NCBI GenBank assembly: GCA_016928525.1
Contig: JAFGKO010000351.1
Span: 1 to 27,481 of the forward strand
From: Anaerolineales bacterium
Lineage (GTDB): Bacteria; Chloroflexota; Anaerolineae; Anaerolineales; Villigracilaceae
Direction of reading: 5' to 3'
DNA length: 27,481 nt
Below, one piece after another: positions 15,020 through 22,549 of this stretch (positions are counted from its first letter, which is position 1; each line of letters opens with the position of its first letter). The notes beneath the pieces were generated by a model. It did not search any database, was not told the origin of the DNA, and worked only from the letters and a program-made list of their open reading frames with translations. The translations under genes were made by a program, and so were the position numbers.

Positions 15020-16183
15020 ATGTTTTTTTCTTCTATCCAACATTTTTTAAAAAAGAAGAATCATTTTTTGTTGATTCCAGTTTTTCTTTATCTTCCTTTT
15101 ATATTCCTGGGCTATGGGGCAGATAGTGATAGTTTTGAAACGCTCAGGACGGGCACAACTTTTATCAGAAGTTTTGATTACATCCCATCCCGAAATCCGG
15201 GTTATTTGGTTTTTGAGGTAATTACATTTTTTGTTAACCTTGTTGGGGGAAGTATTGCCACGAATTTGATGGCCATCTTTATGTCACTGATTTGTCTGCA
15301 AGGCTTTTATCAATTATGCAAAACATTAGCAATCTCAAATGCCAAATATCTGGTTCTTTCTGTTGCCTTGCATCCTTATTATTGGGTGGCGTCCACAACC
15401 ACAATGGACTATGTCTTTGCAATGGGATTTTTATTTCTGGGCATTTCTTTTTTACTTAAGAAAAAAGAAATATATGCCGGTGTTGCTTTTAGTCTCGCCA
15501 TAGGATGCCGCCTGACTACCGTTCTGCTCGTTATTTTTGCTCTCATTCTATTGATAGTAGCGAGAATCATAAGCCTTAAAGGTGCGGCCATATCTTTCTT
15601 AATTGCATGTATATTTGCTGTTATCTTTTATCTTCCTCCTCTTGATTTTGTGAAATGGAGATGGTGGCGGATCTTCAAGCCGGTCATGGGTGGAAGCGAG
15701 TATTGGTCGTTGATTCTTAGAGCTGGGAGGTTTGTTTACAAGAACATTGTGTTTTGGAGCGTTCCAGTGTTATTGTTCCTGTTTGTGGTAATCGTTCACC
15801 TATTGATCAAGAAAGTACATATAGAGAGCAACCTCTTCAAACTCATCGTAGTAAATTTCATGATCTTTCTTACATATGAAGGCTTGTTCTTTTTTGCTCC
15901 CCTCGATCCTTCCTACCTTCTGGTTATTTTGCCTTTCTCTTTGATAATCATTGGGATACTCTTTCAAAATCAACGGAAAATCCTCATGGCGCTCTTATCG
16001 CTTATTTTTATTTCGAATTTCATTGTTCCTGGCTTTGCCAGGCCGGATGTGGAAAACTTTGCAACCGGAGCGAGTTATGGTTTGTGGCTAGAGCCAGGAT
16101 ACCTGGTCGAAACAACCAGGGAAAGAATGAAAGTTATAGATTGCATCGACCTTAATTGCTACGACAGTAAAACACAAAATTGA
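15020..16183 (+). CDS. AT-rich multi-pass membrane protein, probable GT-C-type glycosyltransferase
   Basis: A 387-residue protein with about nine or ten membrane segments. Between the first two lies an outward loop with acidic residues (ADSDSFETLRTG) and SRNPGYLVFEV, the layout of GT-C glycosyltransferases that use polyprenyl-linked sugar donors. A large hydrophobic core and a short soluble tail with two Cys (IDCIDLNCYD) follow. Specific family membership is uncertain, and an oligosaccharide-unit polymerase or flippase-like role is an alternative. The gene is strikingly richer in A/T than the sugar genes after it, suggesting recent transfer. No Shine-Dalgarno sequence precedes the ATG. It lies just after a kinase remnant and 19 nt before a family 2 glycosyltransferase gene. 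Confidence 0.78.
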   Translation: MFFSSIQHFLKKKNHFLLIPVFLYLPFIFLGYGADSDSFETLRTGTTFIRSFDYIPSRNPGYLVFEVITFFVNLVGGSIATNLMAIFMSLICLQGFYQLCKTLAISNAKYLVLSVALHPYYWVASTTTMDYVFAMGFLFLGISFLLKKKEIYAGVAFSLAIGCRLTTVLLVIFALILLIVARIISLKGAAISFLIACIFAVIFYLPPLDFVKWRWWRIFKPVMGGSEYWSLILRAGRFVYKNIVFWSVPVLLFLFVVIVHLLIKKVHIESNLFKLIVVNFMIFLTYEGLFFFAPLDPSYLLVILPFSLIIIGILFQNQRKILMALLSLIFISNFIVPGFARPDVENFATGASYGLWLEPGYLVETTRERMKVIDCIDLNCYDSKTQN

Positions 16184-16202
16184 TCGGAACCTTTCAAATC
16201 TT

Positions 16203-17213
16203 ATGGAGTTGCCTACTATATCCATTATTGTTCCCTGCTACAACGAACAGACAACCATTCGTCAACTGTTGGAAGCTATCTACCACCAGACCTATCCGCG
16301 CACGGAGATGGAGGTGGTGATTGCGGATGGCCTTTCAGAAGACGCTACACGGGATGAAGTAGTAACTTTTCAGCGTGAGCACCCTGATCTGGCTATTCAT
16401 ACTATAGATAATATCGCCCGTACTATCCCTTCAGCCATAAATTGTGCCATTCGAGCTGCGCGCGGTGAAACCATCATCCGCATGGATGCGCACTCCCGTC
16501 CTTACCCCGATTATGTGGAACGCTGTATCATTGCCCTGGATGCGGGCTTGGGCGATAGCGTCGGCGGTATATGGGAGATCAAGCCGGGCGGCAAAAGCTG
16601 GATGGCTGCATCGATCGCTGTTGCTGCTGCGCACCCACTGGGTGTGGGTGATGCAGGCTATCGCATCGGCGCTCGGGCTTCGGCGGTGGATACCGTCCCT
16701 TTTGGCGCGTTTCGTCGCACTTTGATTGACAAGGTTGGACTGTTTGACGAATCCTTGCTCTCGAATGAAGACTACGAATTCAATACGCGTATTCGCCAGT
16801 CCGGTGGGCGCGTCTGGTTGGACCCGAAAATTGTTACCGTTTATTATGCCCGTCCAACGTTGCGAGAGCTGGCGCGGCAATACTGGCGCTATGGCTACTG
16901 GAAATTCCACATGCTACGCCGCTACCCGAATACGCTGCGCTGGCGCCAGGCTTTGCCGCCCTTGTTTGTTGCCAGTCTCATTGGGCTACTTTTGTTCGTC
17001 TGGTGGCCGCTTGCAGCTTGGCTTCTGGCGCTGGAGCTGACAACATATGCCACAGTGCTTTTGTTGGCAGGTGTGCTATCATCATTCCGCCAACAGAAAC
17101 TATATCATTTCATAGGACTACCGCTTTCCATCGCCACAATGCACCTGGCCTGGGGCGGTGGTTTCCTGTGGAGCATACTCATGTCAACATTGGAAAAACG
17201 CAGGAATGGCTAA
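16203..17213 (+). CDS. Family 2 glycosyltransferase (ExoA-like)
   Basis: A 336-residue inverting GT-A glycosyltransferase, probably extending a lipid-linked sugar on the inner membrane face. Seen: N-terminal TISIIVPCYNEQTTIRQLLE, the nucleotide-binding VVIADGLSEDAT, the metal-binding motif RMDAHSRPYPDYV near residue 95, and the acceptor motif NEDYEFNTRIRQSGG near 190. A C-terminal hydrophobic region at about 255-325 (two to three membrane segments) resembles ExoA-type succinoglycan enzymes. The acceptor and donor sugars cannot be told from sequence. Its last 8 nt overlap the sugar transferase gene. Confidence 0.92.
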   Translation: MELPTISIIVPCYNEQTTIRQLLEAIYHQTYPRTEMEVVIADGLSEDATRDEVVTFQREHPDLAIHTIDNIARTIPSAINCAIRAARGETIIRMDAHSRPYPDYVERCIIALDAGLGDSVGGIWEIKPGGKSWMAASIAVAAAHPLGVGDAGYRIGARASAVDTVPFGAFRRTLIDKVGLFDESLLSNEDYEFNTRIRQSGGRVWLDPKIVTVYYARPTLRELARQYWRYGYWKFHMLRRYPNTLRWRQALPPLFVASLIGLLLFVWWPLAAWLLALELTTYATVLLLAGVLSSFRQQKLYHFIGLPLSIATMHLAWGGGFLWSILMSTLEKRRNG

Positions 17214-18651
17214 TCATCAGACTCCTCGATTGCGTCTCCGGCCGAGCGAGCACCGTGGGCTTTTATTCTTTGGCGATTTGCTGGTGTCTGTTGCTTCGGT
17301 TTTTGCAGCAATCTATTCCTGGAGGGAATATCAGCGCTACATATTGTTCGCAGACGATCTCAAGCCGAAAGTCGTTGAGCAATTGATGCAGAACATCCAC
17401 ATCCCGGTTTGGTTTTATTTATTACCGTTTGTCTGGCTTTTATTGATGGTTGAACTTTATGAACCCCATACCGCCGCAAACTGGCGAAAAACTATAAAGG
17501 GAATAGCGATTGCTGCATTTGTAGGACTTGTGATTTATTCATTGGTTTTTATTACCCAGAAAGAACAAACTGGTTTGCCTCGTATTGGTGTCGGGGCCTT
17601 CCTGCTTTATTCTTCTTTGTTGACCTTGCTATGGCGTTCACTTTATATCCGCTTCTATTCATCTTCAGGACAATTGCGCCGCATTCTGGTCGTAGGCGCC
17701 GGGAAAGCCGGTCGTACGTTGGCCGAAGTTTTTCTTTCTCAAACCCCGCCTCCTTTCAAATTGGTTGGCTTTATCGATGACGATCCCCAGAAATTGGGCC
17801 AGTCGGTTTGTGATTTCCCGGTCATCAGTCAAAGCTTTGAATTGTTGGATCTTATAGACACGCATAGAATATCAGATATCGTTGTTGCAGTGAGCGGCAG
17901 GATGCAAGGGACGACGTTCCAGACGATCCTGGATGCGCAAGAGCAAGGCGTGGAGATTGCTCGTATGCCTACGCTCTACGAAGAAATGACTGGGCGTGTC
18001 CCGATCCATCATCTCGAATCGGACTGGGTGATCCGGTCTTTTGTTGATGAGGCGCGTGTTAGTGGGATGTATCTGCTGGTCAAGCGTTTGATCGACATTT
18101 TGGGCGGATTGATCGGTTTGATCATCTTTCTTGTTATCTTCCCCTTTACCGCGTTGGCTACTCTTATCGATAGCGGCCTTCCAATTTTTTATTCACAGGT
18201 ACGCTCGGGCAAAGGCGGGCAGGTGTTCAAGATCTACAAATTCCGTACCATGCGTCAGGATGCTGAAGCCGATGGACAGGCGCGCCTGGCTGAAAAAAAC
18301 GACCCGCGCGTGACAGTTGTGGGTAATCTCCTGCGCCGTACCCGTTTGGACGAGTTTCCCCAATTTTGGAATGTGCTGCGTGGCGAGGTCAGTTTGGTGG
18401 GACCACGCGCCGAGCGCCCTGAGTTGGTAGATGCTTTTCAGAAGCAAATCCCGTTCTACCGGGCGCGGTTATTGGTCAAACCCGGCCTGACGGGCTGGGC
18501 GCAGATCAATTATGGATATGTTTCAACAGTGGGGGATACCGCCGTCAAACTCGAGTATGACTTGTATTACATCAAGCATCGGACAATAGGAATGGATTTA
18601 ACCATTATTTTACGCACTATCGGTACGATGTTGTCTGGAAAAGGCCGGTAG
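17206..18651 (+). CDS. Polyprenyl-phosphate sugar-1-phosphate transferase (WbaP/WcaJ type)
   Basis: A 481-residue initiating transferase that loads the first sugar-1-phosphate onto undecaprenyl phosphate. Seen: several N-terminal membrane segments up to about residue 160, a Rossmann-like CoA-binding domain ([28 protein letters not shown]) at about 160-280, and a C-terminal Bac_transf domain at about 285-481 with [53 protein letters not shown] and [14 protein letters not shown]. The catalytic Asp-Glu pair (LDEFPQ) is present. I chose the ATG at 17206 because the homologous [19 protein letters not shown] follows at once. Starting at 17158 would add 16 residues that overlap the previous gene. 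Confidence 0.93.
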   Translation: MANHQTPRLRLRPSEHRGLLFFGDLLVSVASVFAAIYSWREYQRYILFADDLKPKVVEQLMQNIHIPVWFYLLPFVWLLLMVELYEPHTAANWRKTIKGIAIAAFVGLVIYSLVFITQKEQTGLPRIGVGAFLLYSSLLTLLWRSLYIRFYSSSGQLRRILVVGAGKAGRTLAEVFLSQTPPPFKLVGFIDDDPQKLGQSVCDFPVISQSFELLDLIDTHRISDIVVAVSGRMQGTTFQTILDAQEQGVEIARMPTLYEEMTGRVPIHHLESDWVIRSFVDEARVSGMYLLVKRLIDILGGLIGLIIFLVIFPFTALATLIDSGLPIFYSQVRSGKGGQVFKIYKFRTMRQDAEADGQARLAEKNDPRVTVVGNLLRRTRLDEFPQFWNVLRGEVSLVGPRAERPELVDAFQKQIPFYRARLLVKPGLTGWAQINYGYVSTVGDTAVKLEYDLYYIKHRTIGMDLTIILRTIGTMLSGKGR

Positions 18652-18652
18652 C

Positions 18653-19582
18653 ATGACGCACTATCTGGTTACCGGTGGGGCCGGTTTCATCGGCTCCCAT
18701 CTCGTGCACACATTGCTCGTTCAGGGCGCGGATGTGCGTGTCCTGGACAATTTCTCAACCGGGAAGCGAGAAAACCTGACGGGTCTGGCTGGCAATTTGG
18801 AGGTCCTGGAAGGAGACGTGCGGGATCGGGCTACAGTGGAGAAAGCCCTCCGGGATGTAGATGTCGTCTTCCACCAGGCAGCCTTTGTATCTGTCCCAGA
18901 ATCCATGGAGAAGCCCCAAATCTGCTTCGATGTCAATGTAACGGCTACCGTTGCTCTATTCGACGCTGCCCGGTCGGCAGGTGTGCGGCGCGTTGTGGTT
19001 GCTTCCAGCGCAGCGGTGTATGGTGAATCTGACGCCCTGCCTTTGAAAGAGACCACGCCAACGCAATCGATCTCGCCCTATGCAGCCTCCAAGCGGACGA
19101 TTGAGATCTATGCCCAGATGTATACGAAAGCTTTTGGACTGGACGTGGTAGCATTACGCTACTTCAATGTGTATGGCCCGCGTCAACGCCCAGACTCGAT
19201 GTATGCTGCCGCTGTTCCGATCTTTGTCCGCCGCTTGCTGGATGGTGAGCCTGTGACCATCTTTGGAGATGGCGGCCAGACGCGCGATCTAATAAATATA
19301 CGAGATGTTGTGCGTGCTAACCTGATTGCTGCGGAGCACCCCAAGGCCCCCGGACAGGTCTTCAACGTGTGCACGGGGCAAGAGACGCGCATATTGGATT
19401 TACTCGAAGTATTATTCGATTTATTCCCCGGTGTGCAGGAGCCTGTCTTCGCCGACCCGCGCCCGGGCGATATCTATCGTTCGGTGGGCAGCGCGGAGTT
19501 CATTGCACAGATGTTAGGGTTTCAGGCTGAAGTTACTTTAGAAGAAGGCTTAAGGGAGACGGTTGCATGGATGCAGGCATAA
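18653..19582 (+). CDS. NAD-dependent sugar-nucleotide epimerase (UDP-GlcNAc/Glc 4-epimerase type)
   Basis: A 309-residue extended short-chain dehydrogenase that probably inverts C4 of a UDP-hexose for the polymer. Seen: NAD-binding VTGGAGFIGSHLV at the N-terminus, VLDNFSTGKRENL, FHQAAFVSVPES, the catalytic Ser segment VASSAAVYGES, the catalytic YAASK in SISPYAASKRTIEIY, and the substrate-side ALRYFNVYGPRQRPD and FGDGGQTRDLINIRDVV. The last two are typical of the WbpP/GalE branch acting on UDP-GlcNAc or UDP-glucose. The exact substrate is inferred. It starts 1 nt after the sugar transferase stop and overlaps the next gene by 16 nt. Confidence 0.93.
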   Translation: MTHYLVTGGAGFIGSHLVHTLLVQGADVRVLDNFSTGKRENLTGLAGNLEVLEGDVRDRATVEKALRDVDVVFHQAAFVSVPESMEKPQICFDVNVTATVALFDAARSAGVRRVVVASSAAVYGESDALPLKETTPTQSISPYAASKRTIEIYAQMYTKAFGLDVVALRYFNVYGPRQRPDSMYAAAVPIFVRRLLDGEPVTIFGDGGQTRDLINIRDVVRANLIAAEHPKAPGQVFNVCTGQETRILDLLEVLFDLFPGVQEPVFADPRPGDIYRSVGSAEFIAQMLGFQAEVTLEEGLRETVAWMQA

Positions 19583-21465
19583 CGCCGCGGCCGCGTGTTC
19601 ATATCCGTAATCGCTACGTGCTCCTGGGGGATCTGGCGCTGATCGTTGTTTCGGTGATGGGCAGTTTTGCCCTGCGCCTGGATGTAGGCCAGTTGCCGTT
19701 TTATTTCCCGGCGATTTTGATTATGATGGCCGTCGCCCTATTGACCAAGGTGCCAGTCTATTATGCCTTCGGGTTGTACCGCCGTTTGTGGGTGTATGCC
19801 AGCACGAATGAATTGCGATTGATCACTGTTGCAGTCACTACAGCCTCGGTGGTGACATCCGGTCTGATGCTCTTGCTCATTAGCTTTGGCTGGGTTGTAC
19901 CTGGCATGCCGCGTTCCTCGTTGGGCATCGACTGGTTGCTTTCGCTGGTCTTGATTGGCGGTTCGCGTTTTGCATTGCGTATTCTGGCAGAACAATCCGC
20001 TGCACCACGCAATGGCAAGATGCAGAAGGTTTTGATCATGGGCGCGGGAGACGCTGGCGCCCTGGTCGTGCGCGAGCTTCAAAAAACTTCCCAACTCAAC
20101 CTCCTGCCGATCGGATTTCTGGACGATGATCCTGCCAAGCAGAAGCATGAGATCAATGGTGTTCCGGTGATCGGAAGGATTGCCGACCTTTTGGATGTGC
20201 TTGACAACCATCCTGTGGATGAAGTCATCATTGCCATCCCTTCTGCGGCGGGTAATGTGTTGCGCTTTGTCACGGACATTTGCCGCTTGAAAGGCATCCC
20301 ATCACGGACCATGCCCGGAATCTATGAGTTGATCGGCGGCAAGGTCAGCGTCAGCCGTCTGCGTGAAGTGGAGATTACTGACTTGTTGCGCCGTGAACCC
20401 GCAAAAATAGATGACCGGCTGGTTGGGTCTAGCCTGAGCGGTAAGCGCGTGCTGGTCACTGGGGCGGGCGGGTCAATTGGCAAAGAAATTTCCCGTCAGG
20501 TGGCACGCTGGGGTCCCTCCGAGCTGGTCTTGCTGGGACATGGTGAGAATAGCATCTTCGAAGCTTTGCTTGAGCTACAGGAAGACTATGGGACGCTATC
20601 GATCCATCCCATCATTGCGGACGTGCGCGACCTATCGCGCCTGCAGGCTGTTTCCCAGGCCCTTCGTCCGGAAGTCGTATTCCATGCCGCGGCGCATAAA
20701 CATGTCCCGTTGATGGAATATAACGTGGAAGAAGCCATTACCAACAATGTGGTCGGAACACGTAATGTTGTCCAGGCCGCAATCACTTTTAATGTCGAGC
20801 GATTTGTATTTATCTCTACCGATAAGGCTGTCAAACCGATCAACGTCTACGGAGCCACCAAGCGTTTGGCTGAGATGATCGTCATTGATGCAGCTCAACG
20901 CAGCGGGCGTGCCTTTACGGTGGTCCGTTTTGGGAATGTGTTGGGCAGCCGCGGCTCGGTGGTACCGCTTTTCAAGTCTCAGATTGCACGAGGGGGACCG
21001 GTGTTGATCACCCACCCGGACATGGAGCGCTATTTCATGACCATTCCGGAAGCTGTGCATCTGGTCTTACAGGCGGCTGCCATGGGGCAAGGCGGGGAAG
21101 TCTTCATCCTGAATATGGGCGAGCAAGTACGCATCCTGGAGCTGGCGGAAGATTTGATCCGCCTGTCAGGACTGGAACCTGGGCGCGATATCGAAATTGC
21201 CTTCACGGGTATCCGCCCTGGCGAGAAGTTGAGTGAAGACCTGTGGGAGCAGGGTACGCATTTCCAACCGACGGCGCACTCCGAGATTTTCCGCTCCAAG
21301 GAAGACGAGGAAGTAGACAGCCAACGGCTCGTGGAAGCCATCGAGCAACTGGAACATCTTGCCCGCCAGGGTGAAGTCGACACCATCATCCGTGTGTTGG
21401 ATGAAGTCATCCCCAGCGCCGCCGTCCGCTCGACGCCGCCGCCTGATATTACATCGATTGTCTAA
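19567..21465 (+). CDS. CapD-type polysaccharide biosynthesis protein (NDP-sugar epimerase/dehydratase, FlaA1/WbpM family)
   Basis: A 632-residue membrane-bound enzyme. Four hydrophobic segments lie in the first 130 residues. A Rossmann domain (KVLIMGAGDAGALVVREL, then IGFLDDDPAKQ) follows at about 150-280. The catalytic SDR domain from about 292 has VLVTGAGGSIGKEISRQV, VFHAAAHKHVPLME, FVFISTDKAVKPINVYGATK and VVRFGNVLGSRGSV. Members act on UDP-GlcNAc, often as 4,6-dehydratases. Long membrane-bound members often have Met at the catalytic Tyr position, and here Tyr is present (VYGATK). GGGAG lies about 10 nt before the ATG, within the end of the preceding gene. It supplies a modified sugar nucleotide to the transferases in this cluster (inference). 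Confidence 0.93.
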   Translation: MDAGITPRPRVHIRNRYVLLGDLALIVVSVMGSFALRLDVGQLPFYFPAILIMMAVALLTKVPVYYAFGLYRRLWVYASTNELRLITVAVTTASVVTSGLMLLLISFGWVVPGMPRSSLGIDWLLSLVLIGGSRFALRILAEQSAAPRNGKMQKVLIMGAGDAGALVVRELQKTSQLNLLPIGFLDDDPAKQKHEINGVPVIGRIADLLDVLDNHPVDEVIIAIPSAAGNVLRFVTDICRLKGIPSRTMPGIYELIGGKVSVSRLREVEITDLLRREPAKIDDRLVGSSLSGKRVLVTGAGGSIGKEISRQVARWGPSELVLLGHGENSIFEALLELQEDYGTLSIHPIIADVRDLSRLQAVSQALRPEVVFHAAAHKHVPLMEYNVEEAITNNVVGTRNVVQAAITFNVERFVFISTDKAVKPINVYGATKRLAEMIVIDAAQRSGRAFTVVRFGNVLGSRGSVVPLFKSQIARGGPVLITHPDMERYFMTIPEAVHLVLQAAAMGQGGEVFILNMGEQVRILELAEDLIRLSGLEPGRDIEIAFTGIRPGEKLSEDLWEQGTHFQPTAHSEIFRSKEDEEVDSQRLVEAIEQLEHLARQGEVDTIIRVLDEVIPSAAVRSTPPPDITSIV

Positions 21466-21466
21466 C

Positions 21467-21499
21467 GGTGGTCGAGTAGCGGAGCGTATCGAGACCACC
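21467..21499. repeat. REP-like imperfect palindrome between CapD and FemAB copy 1
   Basis: GGTGGTC at 21467-21473 pairs with GACCACC at 21493-21499. The inner TCGA is repeated and GTA flanks a GCGGAGC core, so the whole 33 bp is close to self-complementary. It begins 1 nt after the CapD stop and ends immediately before the FemAB ATG, leaving that gene without a recognisable Shine-Dalgarno sequence. The sequence type (TGGTCGAGTAGCGGAGCG) is commonly seen as an intergenic repeat in bacterial genomes. Confidence 0.7.
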
Positions 21500-22549
21500 A
21501 TGCCTGAAGTATCCCTCCTCGAATGGAGTAGCTTTCTAAAAAATCATCCTGATGCGCACATTCTCCAGACCGGGGAGTGGGGCGAGTTGAAATCCGCCTT
21601 TGGCTGGGAACCGGTCCGCCTCGTTTTGCCGTCTCGCACCGGCGTGCCGTCGTCGCTCGCGGCACGAACGGTGGACAATGGGCTTGGCGTGCAGATCCTG
21701 TTCCGCCGCCTGCCCCTCGGCCTGACTCTGGCATATCTGCCGAAACCGGTTTTCAGTAATCAGTCGGCAGTTATCAGTGATCAGTTTTTGGGGGAGGTGG
21801 ATGCGGTCTGTAAGAAGCGTCGGGCGGTGTTTCTTAAAGTAGAACTTGACGCTTGGGATAGTGTGCCTGTTTCGATTGATACTTCGCACATCGCACTTCG
21901 CACGTCCAGCCACAACATCCAACCGTCTCGAACCATCATTGTTGATTTAAGTGGAAGCGAAGACGACATCCTTGCCGGTATGAAACAGAAGACGCGCTAT
22001 AACATCCGCTTGGCAGAAAAAAAAGGCGTCACCGTTCGCCCCTGGGACGACTTGCCCGCCTTCCACCAAATGATGCTGGTCACGGGCGGGCGGGATGGCT
22101 TCGGCGTCCACAGCCTGGAATATTACCAGCGCGCTTATGACTTATTTCATCCGGCTGGTATAGCTGAATTACTGGTGGCCGAATACGAGGGGATGCCATT
22201 GGCCGCCTTGATGGTCTTCGCCCGTGGACGGCGCGCCTGGTATATGTATGGCGCTTCTAACGATCAGGAGCGCAACCGCATGCCGACCTATCTCCTGCAA
22301 TGGGAAGCCATGCGCTGGGCGCGCTCTAAAGGCGCGGAAGAATACGACCTGTGGGGTGTACCCGATTCGGACGAGAAAACTCTTGAAGCTCAATTCACGG
22401 AACGCAATGATGGCTTGTGGGGGGTGTACCGTTTCAAGCGCGGCTTTGGCGGCCAGTTGAAACGTGCAGCCCAGGCGATAGATCGCGTTTACAATCCCTT
22501 GTTGTATAAACTGTATCTCTGGCGCATGGCCGGGCGGGAGGCTGGATGA
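21500..22549 (+). CDS. FemAB-like aminoacyl/peptidyl transferase, copy 1
   Basis: A 349-residue FemAB/GNAT-fold protein. Family members transfer amino acids from aminoacyl-tRNA to peptidoglycan precursors, and relatives act in exopolysaccharide clusters. Seen: HILQTGEWGELKSAFGWEP near residue 15, MKQKTRYNIRLAEKKGV near 160, RAWYMYGAS and MPTYLLQWEAMRWARSKGAEEYDLWG in the second GNAT domain, and GLWGVYRFKRGFGGQ near the end. Two arrays of 7-bp tandem repeats (21754-21788, 21881-21908) and an inverted repeat (21643-21666) lie inside the coding sequence at linkers. At the second array the protein is shorter than copy 2. The start is the ATG right after the REP-like palindrome; the longer frame from 21359 overlaps CapD. 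The stop overlaps the copy 2 start as ATGA. Confidence 0.9.
   Translation: MPEVSLLEWSSFLKNHPDAHILQTGEWGELKSAFGWEPVRLVLPSRTGVPSSLAARTVDNGLGVQILFRRLPLGLTLAYLPKPVFSNQSAVISDQFLGEVDAVCKKRRAVFLKVELDAWDSVPVSIDTSHIALRTSSHNIQPSRTIIVDLSGSEDDILAGMKQKTRYNIRLAEKKGVTVRPWDDLPAFHQMMLVTGGRDGFGVHSLEYYQRAYDLFHPAGIAELLVAEYEGMPLAALMVFARGRRAWYMYGASNDQERNRMPTYLLQWEAMRWARSKGAEEYDLWGVPDSDEKTLEAQFTERNDGLWGVYRFKRGFGGQLKRAAQAIDRVYNPLLYKLYLWRMAGREAG
21643..21666 (+). repeat. Inverted repeat within FemAB copy 1 coding sequence
   Basis: CGTGCCG at 21643-21649 pairs with CGGCACG at 21660-21666 around a 10-nt loop. It encodes about residues 48-56 (GVPSSLAAR), at the same linker where copy 2 carries a 9-bp tandem array. It could be a chance hairpin in GC-rich sequence, but the matching position in the paralogue makes it worth recording. 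Confidence 0.4.
21754..21788 (+). repeat. Five 7-bp tandem units (CAGTNAT type) within FemAB copy 1
   Basis: Units CAGTAAT, CAGTCGG, CAGTTAT, CAGTGAT and CAGTTTT follow each other without gaps. They encode about residues 85-97 (FSNQSAVISDQF). CAGT is kept in all five units and the last three bases vary. Seven is not a multiple of three, so gain or loss of one unit would shift the frame. Confidence 0.8.
21881..21908 (+). repeat. Four 7-bp tandem units (ACTTCGC type) within FemAB copy 1
   Basis: Units ACTTCGC, ACATCGC, ACTTCGC and ACGTCCA are contiguous and encode about residues 128-137 (TSHIALRTS). In copy 2 the corresponding stretch is longer and reads like normal family sequence, so here repeat sequence appears to have replaced it. 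Confidence 0.72.
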
